In this document: in pieces, positions 41,801 to 49,775 of the stretch | Position numbering within the stretch: position 1 is the stretch's first letter | How the letters are laid out: each line of letters begins with the position of its first letter | NCBI GenBank assembly: GCA_934371135.1 | Contig: CAKRNO010000009.1 | Location: 1 to 52,903, forward strand | Direction: 5' to 3' | Source of the DNA: an uncultured Eubacteriales bacterium | Lineage (GTDB): Bacteria; Bacillota; Clostridia; Oscillospirales; CAG-272 | Length of the DNA stretch: 52,903 nucleotides | Notes under the pieces: generated by a model | The model's input: the letters and a program-made list of their open reading frames with translations, nothing else | What the model was told of the DNA's origin: nothing | The model's database searches: none | Position numbers and translations under genes: made by a program

Positions 41801-44488
41801 TCCGGGACCGGAGTCACGACGACCGCCCCGACGGCGCAGACCGAAAACGGGGAGTACCTCTACTATGACGCCGGCTCCGGCACGTCGGGCAAGTGGGTCT
41901 ACTACCGCCTGACCGGTGCCGGAACATACGGAGTCACCTATCTGACGACGACCTTTTCCTATACCTACAACAACAAGAAATACTACCTCTGCGACAATGG
42001 CGGTACGCTGTCCTACACGACCACCCTCGGCGAAAACTGCTGCTTCACGCTCCTCACGGAGCAGGAGATCCGCGACGCCGCCGCTGCGACGGACGATCTG
42101 CTGGTCGGCACCGCGAGTGCGACCGCCGCCGGGACGGATTACTACCTCTATTGCCCCTCCACGGGTCGCTATGTCGCGAAACAGAGCGGGACGGGCACCG
42201 GGGGCACGACCATCTCCATGACGACCGCCCTCTCCTCCGCCGCGTCGATGCAGCGCAATACGAGCGGGCAGCTCTGTATCCGCGGCACGACCACCTATGT
42301 GTATATGAGCGTGAGCCAGTCGGGGGGGAGCACCTCCGTCAGCGTCCTGTGGTCCTCCTCCGCGAGGGGTTATGCGACCGCCCTGCACCTCTCCTCCGCA
42401 GGAAAAAAAACGGTGGCGGGCACCCTCTCGGGGCCCTATACGGTCTATCGCCCGTCCGGCACCGGTTACCTCCCCGTGAGCGAGGCGACGGGCGGCGGCA
42501 CCGCCGTTGCATTCACCTTCGGCGCGGGGGGCGCGAGCGTGTATATCTGCACGGCGCCGACCTCCCTCTCCGGGGTCGCCTCCCTCATGTCCGACGGGCA
42601 GGCATACCTCACCCCGGATGAGCTCTCCGTCCTCAAAACCTACTACCGCTATGCGACCGGCGCCGACGAGGCGACGTGGAACGCCCTGCTCGCCGCGGTC
42701 TCCACGACTGCCCCCGGCAGAGTGATCACGGACGGCGCGGCGTTTGACGCCGCGGTCAAGGCGCTGACCACCAGCGCGAGCACCTACTTCAAGCATACGG
42801 AGCTCATGCGCTGGGCGCTGAACGAACAGAACTTCCCCACCAGTGCGTTCTGGGATTCCAGCTACCCGATCGGCAACCCGCCGAACGGCGGCGCGCTGCG
42901 CTACAACTACACCTACACGACCGTCTCCGGCGCGTCCTACTATTTCCGGAAGACGGGGACCAACTCCCTGCAATCCGGCTACTTCAACGAGGATAACACC
43001 GAGTACCTGACCGACCGCGAGGAGGTCATCCTCCAGGCGTTCTGGCAGAACGCGGGGGCGCTGAACAGATTCGTCGCCGCCCTCACCGCGCACAGCGTGG
43101 TGCCGACCTACCTCGGAGAGGACGCCGCGGGCGTCCTCGTCGCGAGCCTCTACGCCTCCCTCGGCTATCCGAAGGACTTCTCCGCAGACGCGGTGCAGGT
43201 CGACGGCGTGCTGTACCCACGCGTCTCGACGCTCGACGGCTCGCTCGGTGCCCTCGCGCACTTCACGACCCTGACGGAGCTGTATGTCGTCGGGGCGACC
43301 GGGACCTCCGGCTCCGCGACGACGGCGCTCCTCCCCGCGTTCCTCTCAACGGACGCGCTCGCGACCTTCTTCTCCCGCCTGCAGGCGGCGCCCTTCGCGC
43401 CGCAGCTCACGACGCTGGTCCTCCGGAACTGCGCGCAGGGTCATGTGACCTTTGACCTCACGGGGATCGACCGCTTCCGCTCCCTGACCCGGCTCGACCT
43501 CGGGATGAACGCCGGCATCAGAAACGTCGGCGAGCTCCTGAACATGGATTACCGGCGCCTCGCCTACCTCGACCTCACCGGGGTCGGGCAGGCGGACCGC
43601 TACAAGGACTTTACGCTCAATATCATCGCCAACAGTCATGACATGACGCTGCTCTGGACCCCGGACGACGGGCTCTCTACCGACGGCAGCGAGGCGACCT
43701 CCGAGCATTACACCGCCGCCCTCTCCTCCTCCGCACTGCTCGCCTATCTGAAGGAGCTCGTACAGCTCGACAGCCGGTATATGCAGCTCCTGCGGTATCT
43801 GCACGCAGAGGGGGGCACGAGCGGCACGCATGAAATCATCTGGCAGATCACGGTGGGGAACACCATGTATCCCTCCCCTGTCACCTCCGCCTCCGATATG
43901 GCGACGCTGCTCACCCGGGCGAATGAAGCGCTCGGGACGGTGAAGCAGGGCAACTACTACGGGCTCTACGTTTTTTATAAGGGCAACGACGTGAGTGGCG
44001 ATGGCGGCACCTTTCTCTGCGGCCGCGTCTACCGCATCGTGTGGAACGCGGATAAAACGGCGCTTGTCTATGACGACGCCGCAGGCGGAACGCGCGTATG
44101 CGAGGAGCTTGCCCCCACCGAGTTCATCCTGAGGCCGCTGTCCGCGCAGAAGACGGGCGCCATCTACTACCTGACCGCGGCGGGCTCCTACTACGGCGCC
44201 AACAAGTTCTATACCATGACCTTTGACGAGAACGGGTTCTACTATCTCAAGACGTTCGGCTCCGCGACCCCGCTCCTCGGCTCCGACGGGAGCGCGTCGG
44301 CGCTCCTGAACCCCACCGGCACGACGGGCTCGTCTGCCTATTACCGTTTGAAGAACGGCAGACTCTACATCACGACCGGGAACGACTATTCCGGCACCGG
44401 CGGTACCGAAACGATCGAGGTGACGGCGACCGTCATCGTCGACGGCGTCCGGTACGAACGCGTGTTTGAGGTCACGGTCATCGGCTGA
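38804..44488 (+). CDS. Giant exported multi-domain surface protein
   Basis: 1894 aa. AGGAGG (38790-38795) fixes ATG 38804; earlier in-frame starts lie in the leader. A basic N-terminus is followed by a membrane helix (about 24-47), possibly an uncleaved anchor, since no AWF pattern follows. The ectodomain contains a beta-helix-like segment (about 240-275: LAGDVTLAEDITLTG to GGHTL), an atrophied Big2-like domain (about 424-512: ISWSSGAPDAMSDDGAI), Tyr/Ser/Gly-rich repeats (about 1000-1280), and leucine-rich repeats (about 1535-1610: LTTLVLRNC, LTRLDLGMN, LAYLDLTGV). No LPXTG motif is seen. Expression is placed under the c-di-GMP riboswitch just upstream. It is probably an adhesin or matrix protein. 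Confidence 0.88.
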   Translation: MTRKNACTEPRRTGGQKKRLGRASLVVIVLASLLLVSSLTAAAVVLFRSLLRGRADAGVAAPGDDLTMTVTELVSGQAVTADTASFTLNAPGDSATFSVTLKNDTAAHLTHRHTVSVRSVTGASGTLSDETAAAVKSAILVYRDGVFVDTLAHLTERGEGQIDALSFVPGGGTDTHTLSFVLHSDAESFSGISLRLGITDYAENADTRAYLFVSDSDGFRRAVADIGSGLLSGSDGKRLTPTVVLAGDVTLAEDITLTGDCVIDLRGRTLDPGGHTLTVAAGETVITSSTPFAAGAPALTGAIRLAGATAALDIREMTAADGTGVSPVYAALVRADDCDGARAAALLAARFSDLLGEGLAAGGTAQPFGSLSYYLPAVTVTAAGCSFADGVLTAPEGLTATQPASLTIGDTLLPFRVFGADGAAELAALRAGALAHLEALSGLAGSITSDLFLPARVAALGVTISWSSGAPDAMSDDGAIRDTVKDGEAVTLYARVRINETVFTLTYSFTVSSMDNALRFSNLLAAISPLTLKDVWMGDADTASDDFVKSHQFLPNTVSGSTYQYENAYVSPDTQLTSTRFTWGGYQNIGLSGLTYSQDTAYNYVSVYTGADGAQAVLLNTPVFSTFAQINVTATFEGDDEVYEGVINIIIETGNYEQLLDGVFDFVEEKIAEIDIYKNLIRSRMENGMARQSGDFSLTSVYSISAASVSAGKYSISFDTSASGGLFTATAVPLKLSFGGRECQAYTVLDDNEGYDNAVTGSGKYVKITTDSGYYYVSAAEAGVTPDPEREEVMDGTGKYLLPVTGRYDFTVDMSKAASVETAGAVGVTVRYTYKPLVKSTRTLYVTVPAVILPDSAGFPDYSVFSSVQYQLFRYLPAAERVNASEAFEVSGTTVVNHTMPYILRLDVERCSGAAGNWFDGEYRGEHLTIAYGDRLDSLRFYVGPATASSAAAETKIYDFLRLLGWATGNTRLPAGAVLSGGNTYPVSYRDGSAYVALPSGTGVTTTAPTAQTENGEYLYYDAGSGTSGKWVYYRLTGAGTYGVTYLTTTFSYTYNNKKYYLCDNGGTLSYTTTLGENCCFTLLTEQEIRDAAAATDDLLVGTASATAAGTDYYLYCPSTGRYVAKQSGTGTGGTTISMTTALSSAASMQRNTSGQLCIRGTTTYVYMSVSQSGGSTSVSVLWSSSARGYATALHLSSAGKKTVAGTLSGPYTVYRPSGTGYLPVSEATGGGTAVAFTFGAGGASVYICTAPTSLSGVASLMSDGQAYLTPDELSVLKTYYRYATGADEATWNALLAAVSTTAPGRVITDGAAFDAAVKALTTSASTYFKHTELMRWALNEQNFPTSAFWDSSYPIGNPPNGGALRYNYTYTTVSGASYYFRKTGTNSLQSGYFNEDNTEYLTDREEVILQAFWQNAGALNRFVAALTAHSVVPTYLGEDAAGVLVASLYASLGYPKDFSADAVQVDGVLYPRVSTLDGSLGALAHFTTLTELYVVGATGTSGSATTALLPAFLSTDALATFFSRLQAAPFAPQLTTLVLRNCAQGHVTFDLTGIDRFRSLTRLDLGMNAGIRNVGELLNMDYRRLAYLDLTGVGQADRYKDFTLNIIANSHDMTLLWTPDDGLSTDGSEATSEHYTAALSSSALLAYLKELVQLDSRYMQLLRYLHAEGGTSGTHEIIWQITVGNTMYPSPVTSASDMATLLTRANEALGTVKQGNYYGLYVFYKGNDVSGDGGTFLCGRVYRIVWNADKTALVYDDAAGGTRVCEELAPTEFILRPLSAQKTGAIYYLTAAGSYYGANKFYTMTFDENGFYYLKTFGSATPLLGSDGSASALLNPTGTTGSSAYYRLKNGRLYITTGNDYSGTGGTETIEVTATVIVDGVRYERVFEVTVIG

Positions 44489-44540
44489 TTTTACTCCGCA
44501 TACGTCATTTTAACCGGCAGGACCGGGAAAGGAGGAAACC

Positions 44541-47500
44541 ATGAAACGGAAAAGCATCCTCATCGCGCTCCTCGTCGCCGCCGTCCTTTTGCTCGGCACC
44601 GCAATCGGGACGCTCGCATACTTCACCCGGCACCGTGAGAGCGAGCCGGGGCTGAACATCGCGCCGGACGGCACGACCGTGACGGTCTCCTCCTTCGAGG
44701 AGCTGTTCCGCGCCTCGCAGGCGGCGGCGTACAACGACGGCGCCGCCGTCGCCCCGGCGACCTCCCCCTCCCGCGTCACGCTGCGCTTTGCATCGGACAT
44801 CCGGCTGGAGGCGGATCTCACCGTCACGGCGGACGTGAACCTGGACCTTAACGGGCACGATCTGCTGACGGGCGGGCATACCCTCGCGTTCCGCCACACC
44901 TACCACGGCGCCTTCGTCATGGCGGGCGGCAGAGTCATCCTCTCGGCGGGCGGCGACGGCGCCGTCACGGCGGAGACGCCCAATGCGGCAGTCCTCTTTG
45001 ACGGCATTTCGGTCGGCACGCTCTCCGGCGACGGTACCTTTACGGCGGCGGCCGCCGACGCACACCTGCGCGTCATCTCGGCATCCCCCGCCTATCTCGC
45101 CTATCATTTCTTCGGGATGGTCGCCGCCGCCGTTGCGGACGACGTGACGCTCCTGACCTCCCCTGCGGGCGCGCCGGAGGATGCCCCGACCGCCTTTACG
45201 TCATCCCTTTACTGGCGGGTCGCCAAGGCCGCCTGCGGGGCGCACGGCACAGAGCCCTGCGCCTACCTGTTTTCCGACGCCGACCTCCCGCGGCATTACC
45301 TCGGCTACGGGGAGGCGTCGGTCTCCTACGCGACGGCGGCGGGCGTGCTCGATGCGACGGGGCGCCTCTCCGGCACGGGGGACGAGACGCTGACGGCGAC
45401 CGTCAAGGTGGGGGACAGTACCTACACCTGCTCCTTCGCGCTCCACGCACCGGATATCTCCACCGCCGCGGCGCAGGCGACGGTCGCCGCGGATATGGCG
45501 GCGCGCTACCTCGGTCGGTTCTACGTCGGGACAATCGCGGACGGCGACGGGACCGTAACGGTCGACAGGTACGTCCTCAACCGGGATGTCTATCTCCCGG
45601 CGCGCTTCGCCTCCCTGCCGCTGGTAAAGCTGTCCTACGCCGGTTATACCGCGGAGGGCACCTCCACCTTCCCGCGTGCCGACCAGGCGACCGCCCCGAC
45701 GGACGATACGGTCCTTTTCATCCCCACCACCGATACCGCCGTCCTGGAGGTCACGGTGTCCTCCGGTGAGGGCGCGGCGCTGGGGACCGCCAGCTACCCG
45801 ATGACCAGCGACAACACGGTGACGGTGCGGAGCGCCGTGACCGTCGCGAACGACCTGCTGCGGAAATGGTACGGGACGGAGATCAGCGTTTCGGCGAACG
45901 GCGACGGCTCCTATACCTATTCCGGCCCCGACAGCGCGGATTCCTTCGCCGGGTATCTCCCGCTCTACGGCATGGCGTACTACACGACGTATAACGGCGG
46001 CGCCTATGCCGCCGCCTACCCCGGGGTCGAGAGCATCCGCTACTCCGTCGTGTACGGCAACACCGGAGCGGAATACTATGCCGTCACCGACGCCGGAGAC
46101 GACCTGTGGCAGCGCCTGTCCGTCGCGACGGGCAAGCCGGAGGAGGACGCCGGCAGAGTGTACCTCAACGCCGAGCTGCGCGTCACCTACGGGGGCGCGA
46201 CCTCCGACGTGACCTTACAGATTCCGATCGACTGCCGCCTGCGCGGCGGCGGCACGGGGATCAGCCGCTTTCTGCCCTACTATTCGGTGCTGAACCGCAC
46301 GGTCGCGGACGAAACGGGCGGCTATACGCTCTCCTCGTTCTATCTGCCGTTCAACTTCCAGCGCGACCTGCCGCTCTACTGCTATGCGTTCACCGTGGAC
46401 GGAGCGGACGAGACCGTGATGCAGACCCTGCGCTCCATGCTCGGGCTGACGCTCATCGACGCGGACGGGAACGAAACGGCCCTCGACGGCGTCATTGACA
46501 CCGTGACGGTCACGGATGACAGCGGTGCGTCGGAGACCTACCGGATTCTCTCCTTTGCCGCGTCGCTGGAGGCGGCGGCGAATGCCGACGCCTGCCGCGC
46601 CAATGCCGCGAGCGGCAGGGCGCGCTACCGCATCACGATCCGCACCGACGCCGTCCCCCCGACCAATACGCCGGTGCGGCTGGTCTACCAGTACAAGATG
46701 GCGTACACGGCGGACAGCTTCACGACCTATAACAGCTTCAGCGAATTCACGATCCCCGGCGTGCTCCACCACGGGGCGGAGATCGCGGACGAGAACTTCT
46801 TCATCTGGCTCTACAACAGCTTCCGCACCTCCGGCGACGCCATCACGAGCGCCGACGGGGCGCTCATCCGGACGGACTGGCTGACCCGCAACGTGCCGCT
46901 CGATTTCCCGGGCAGCACGGACACCTATCTGCGCGCGGTGACGGATTTCACCGGCATCCGGTACATGACCGGCACACAGAGCGTCAACCTCACCGGCGCC
47001 GCCGTCTCGGACGGGGTCATCCGCGAGATCGCCTCCATGCGCTCGCTCCTCACGCTCGACCTCACCTCCTGCGGCATCGTGCTGACCGCCACGGACGTCA
47101 GCCCGTTCGGGGCATGGTATGCGGAGGGCTCTGCCCTCACCAACCTCACGACCCTGCGCCTCGGCGGCAACCGCATTTATTCCTTTGTGTGGCTGGAGAC
47201 CTTCTGCACGGAGGTCGCGACCTCCCTGACGGACCTTTACGTCAGCGGTAACGTGCCGGAGGCGGGCGTCGCGAAAAGTGCCGACAACGTGTTCTACGGC
47301 TCCGCCGGGCTCTCCAACTACGATACCTATCAGGCACTCCAGAACATCGGTATCCGCGTATATTCCGGCGGCGGGACGGATACGCCCGCGCTGTTCGCGG
47401 ACAGCCGCTCCTCCTCGCAGGTCTACCTTGCTCTGCGGAACCTCGAATACCAGAATACCCTCCCCTCGGGCGTGGATATCGGGAGCGTCTATGCCGGCTT

Positions 47501-47693
47501 CAGCACCAGCCCCGGGGACTACGGCATCTCCACGACCTCCATCACGAACGGCGATTACAGCTGCACGCTCACGGGCGTTACGCTGGCGTTTGCCCGCGTC
47601 AGCGACACGGTGTTCTCCCTGACCTATACGGCGACGGTATCGGGCGGCGGCAGCTACCGTATGGTGCTCCGCTTCCAGGTCGCCTACCTCTGA
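44541..47693 (+). CDS. Large surface protein with AYF-type signal peptide
   Basis: 1050 aa, GGAGG seven bases before ATG 44541, 52 bases after the giant gene. The signal peptide ends GTLAYFTRH (A26-Y27-F28), a SipW-type pattern. Like the giant protein it has a beta-helix-like block (about 80-112: LRFASDIRLEADLTV to GGHTL), a Big-like domain (about 255-300), and leucine-rich repeats near the C-terminus (about 834-905: LLTLDLTSCGI, LTTLRLGGNRI, LTDLYVSGN). Shared order of these modules suggests the two are paralogues. No sorting motif. It would be processed by one of the SipW-type peptidases of the left arm (inference). Confidence 0.87.
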   Translation: MKRKSILIALLVAAVLLLGTAIGTLAYFTRHRESEPGLNIAPDGTTVTVSSFEELFRASQAAAYNDGAAVAPATSPSRVTLRFASDIRLEADLTVTADVNLDLNGHDLLTGGHTLAFRHTYHGAFVMAGGRVILSAGGDGAVTAETPNAAVLFDGISVGTLSGDGTFTAAAADAHLRVISASPAYLAYHFFGMVAAAVADDVTLLTSPAGAPEDAPTAFTSSLYWRVAKAACGAHGTEPCAYLFSDADLPRHYLGYGEASVSYATAAGVLDATGRLSGTGDETLTATVKVGDSTYTCSFALHAPDISTAAAQATVAADMAARYLGRFYVGTIADGDGTVTVDRYVLNRDVYLPARFASLPLVKLSYAGYTAEGTSTFPRADQATAPTDDTVLFIPTTDTAVLEVTVSSGEGAALGTASYPMTSDNTVTVRSAVTVANDLLRKWYGTEISVSANGDGSYTYSGPDSADSFAGYLPLYGMAYYTTYNGGAYAAAYPGVESIRYSVVYGNTGAEYYAVTDAGDDLWQRLSVATGKPEEDAGRVYLNAELRVTYGGATSDVTLQIPIDCRLRGGGTGISRFLPYYSVLNRTVADETGGYTLSSFYLPFNFQRDLPLYCYAFTVDGADETVMQTLRSMLGLTLIDADGNETALDGVIDTVTVTDDSGASETYRILSFAASLEAAANADACRANAASGRARYRITIRTDAVPPTNTPVRLVYQYKMAYTADSFTTYNSFSEFTIPGVLHHGAEIADENFFIWLYNSFRTSGDAITSADGALIRTDWLTRNVPLDFPGSTDTYLRAVTDFTGIRYMTGTQSVNLTGAAVSDGVIREIASMRSLLTLDLTSCGIVLTATDVSPFGAWYAEGSALTNLTTLRLGGNRIYSFVWLETFCTEVATSLTDLYVSGNVPEAGVAKSADNVFYGSAGLSNYDTYQALQNIGIRVYSGGGTDTPALFADSRSSSQVYLALRNLEYQNTLPSGVDIGSVYAGFSTSPGDYGISTTSITNGDYSCTLTGVTLAFARVSDTVFSLTYTATVSGGGSYRMVLRFQVAYL

Positions 47694-47737
47694 CGGGCAA
47701 GACCCCGAATACAAAAAACGAAAGAAAGGAGCCTGCG

Positions 47738-48637
47738 ATGCAAACATCCGGCAAGGAGAATGGACGCAGCCGGCTGCTCGGGCAGCTGGTGATGACGGTC
47801 ACGGTGGCGGTGCTGTGCCTTTCGGTACTGTTCGCGTGGCTCCTCCTGCGCGACCCCTCGCTCGCCTGGTTCGCCTCCAACAAACGGACGGAGTCGTCCG
47901 GGATGCAGATCGGCGCGAAGAATGAGCGCCTCGTCTTTGAGGACACCATCACGGTGGTGCCCGGCGTCGGCGACATCACCTATAACCCCCTGCGATACCT
48001 GCGCGGGAGCGACGGCGTGTACCGCGAGGTCACAAAGGATGCGTCGGGCGGCGGCGGAGAAGCCGGCACCATCGACGGCGAAACGTATTACTACGTCCTC
48101 GACAGCGACGGCGGGCGGGTGCCCCTCCGCCTGACCGGTCTGTTCCCCGGGGAGGAGCTGCGCGTGACGGTGCGCTTCCGCGTGACGGGAGACGCGCCCA
48201 TCGCCTACCGGCTCTCTCTCTCGGACTTCGACGACACGAACGGGCGCTTTACCATCGGCGAGGGCGAGGGCAACACGCCCGGCACCTACAGCCTGCTCGG
48301 CATTTTCCGGGCGCGGCTGCTTTCGATGGGGGCGACCGGCACCGCCCCGACCTACACGGCAGGGGCGATGAGCGGGCAGTACCTGGCGTCCTACGATACG
48401 GCGGCGGGTACGACCGTCCCGACGGCAGACCCCTTTACGGTCGTCACGGGCGTCGCCGCGCCGGAGAACGGCGTCATCAGCTGTACGTTCGGTATCGGCG
48501 TGCACCTCGGCGACCCGGACGCCGGTACGCAGTATTACGCCCTGCGCGGCACCACGACCAATATGCTCTCGAAAAAACAGCTCCGCATCGGCTCGCTCAC
48601 GCTGGCGGAGGATGAAACGGCAGGAGGCGGCGCATGA
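47738..48637 (+). CDS. SipW-type exported protein, 299 aa
   Basis: AAAGGAG seven bases before ATG 47738. An N-terminal helix (about 17-37) is followed by DPSLAWFASN (A43-W44-F45) and SSGMQIGAKNE, close to the AWF-x(8)-GMQV-TAKSN order of the TasA-like protein. The ectodomain is beta-rich (GEELRVTVRFRVTGDAPIAY), suggesting the same fold family. Its last codons overlap the next start (ATGA), so the two are coupled. Likely a minor fibre or adaptor subunit. Confidence 0.82.
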   Translation: MQTSGKENGRSRLLGQLVMTVTVAVLCLSVLFAWLLLRDPSLAWFASNKRTESSGMQIGAKNERLVFEDTITVVPGVGDITYNPLRYLRGSDGVYREVTKDASGGGGEAGTIDGETYYYVLDSDGGRVPLRLTGLFPGEELRVTVRFRVTGDAPIAYRLSLSDFDDTNGRFTIGEGEGNTPGTYSLLGIFRARLLSMGATGTAPTYTAGAMSGQYLASYDTAAGTTVPTADPFTVVTGVAAPENGVISCTFGIGVHLGDPDAGTQYYALRGTTTNMLSKKQLRIGSLTLAEDETAGGGA

Positions 48638-49467
48638 AGAAACGACTGCTGTATCTGCTCCTCTCCCTGACGCTGCTCGTCTCCGTCTGCATCCCGGTGA
48701 CCGTCGCGTGGTTCATGCGCGGCGACGGGACGGATATGACGCTGGAGCTCCTGGAGATCAATTCCCTCGTCACGCTGTACCGCTCGAACGACGGGAACCT
48801 CAACGGCGTGCCCGACCTCGCGACCGCCGCGACCGTCATGAAATACTATACGGAGCCGTATGACTTTACGGACCCCGTGTCGGACTACGCGCAGAGCGCG
48901 GACGCCGTCCCGACGGCGGTCCGCATGAAGATGGAGATGCCGGCGTTCCTGCCGGGGAGCGCCTACACGTTCAAGTTCGCCGTCGAGAACAACAGCGACG
49001 CGGACAATATTCTCCGTCTGGAAATGGACGCGGGCGACGCCGTCGACAGCTCCGGCGGGGTGCTGCTCCGCGCGCTCTCCGTGCGGGCGGTGGCGATCCT
49101 GCGCCCGGACAGCACGGGGGACTACCGCCTCGACTATGAAAACAGCCGGAAGGTGTACCTCGCGGACGCCGCGGCGGGGGAGGTCACCGAGGTGCTTTCC
49201 TCCGTGCTCCCCGGCGTTGTCAGCGCGCAGAAGAACGGGGACCCGACCGTGAACTGTCTCGACTACTGGCTCATCGTGACCCTGGAGCCGCGCGACGCCG
49301 TCAACGCACACATCCGTGCGCTCAACGCCGGGCGTGAAGCGGCGGGCGAAACGCTCCTCGACGAGATCGACGAGGCGACCTACAACGCCCTCGCCGGGCA
49401 GACGCTCTCCGGGCTCTCCTTCCGCTTTGTCTTTGACGTGACGAGCGACCTGATCCACGGCGCCTGA
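48634..49467 (+). CDS. SipW-type exported protein, 277 aa
   Basis: Starts within the stop of the preceding gene (ATGA); GGAGG lies ten bases before ATG 48634. Signal helix at about 5-24 ends VTVAWFMRG (A25-W26-F27). The ectodomain is beta-rich (YTFKFAVENNSDADNILRLEMD) and ends LSFRFVFDVTSDLIHGA, again like TasA/camelysin-type proteins. It is the last gene of the right arm, followed by a terminator. Confidence 0.82.
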   Translation: MKKRLLYLLLSLTLLVSVCIPVTVAWFMRGDGTDMTLELLEINSLVTLYRSNDGNLNGVPDLATAATVMKYYTEPYDFTDPVSDYAQSADAVPTAVRMKMEMPAFLPGSAYTFKFAVENNSDADNILRLEMDAGDAVDSSGGVLLRALSVRAVAILRPDSTGDYRLDYENSRKVYLADAAAGEVTEVLSSVLPGVVSAQKNGDPTVNCLDYWLIVTLEPRDAVNAHIRALNAGREAAGETLLDEIDEATYNALAGQTLSGLSFRFVFDVTSDLIHGA

Positions 49468-49575
49468 CGCCCGCCGGCCGATGATTGCCGCCTGCCAAAC
49501 GCCGCCCGACTGCCGGACGCCGCCTGCCGGCTGCTCCGGGCGCGCCGCGCCGCCCCACGGGCGGCACATACAGAA

Positions 49576-49618
49576 ACGGAGAACCGTTCCCGACCGGGGC
49601 GGCTCTCCGCTCTTTTTT
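49576..49618 (+). terminator. Terminator of the right-arm operon
   Basis: Stem ggagaaccg/cggctctcc extended by GC pairs, then TCTTTTTT. It lies 110 bases after the last gene. The rest of 49468-49575 is GC-rich and shows no ORF. Confidence 0.8.
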
Positions 49619-49708
49619 ACGCCGTCTCGAACGCCCGCCGCGGGGTTGTGCCCGGTTTTCCGGGCGCAGCGCCGTCTCCGCGGCGGCTCCTCACCCGCAG
49701 ATTTGTAT

Positions 49709-49737
49709 TTGACGGCGCGCAGGGAACGTGCTATAAT
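49709..49737 (+). promoter_or_regulatory. Consensus promoter of the 49776 lipoprotein gene
   Basis: TTGACG (49709-49714), 17-base spacer ending GTGC, TATAAT (49732-49737), about 38 bases before the start codon. Confidence 0.9.
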
Positions 49738-49775
49738 ACAAAAAAGCGCAACTGCGCAAGGAGTTTTTACTTACC

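Noticed and set aside
38729..43261. A 1510-aa open frame antisense to the giant surface protein
   Set aside because: It has no plausible ribosome site or domain, and long antisense frames are expected opposite GC-rich genes. The sense gene has a promoter, riboswitch, RBS and recognisable domains.
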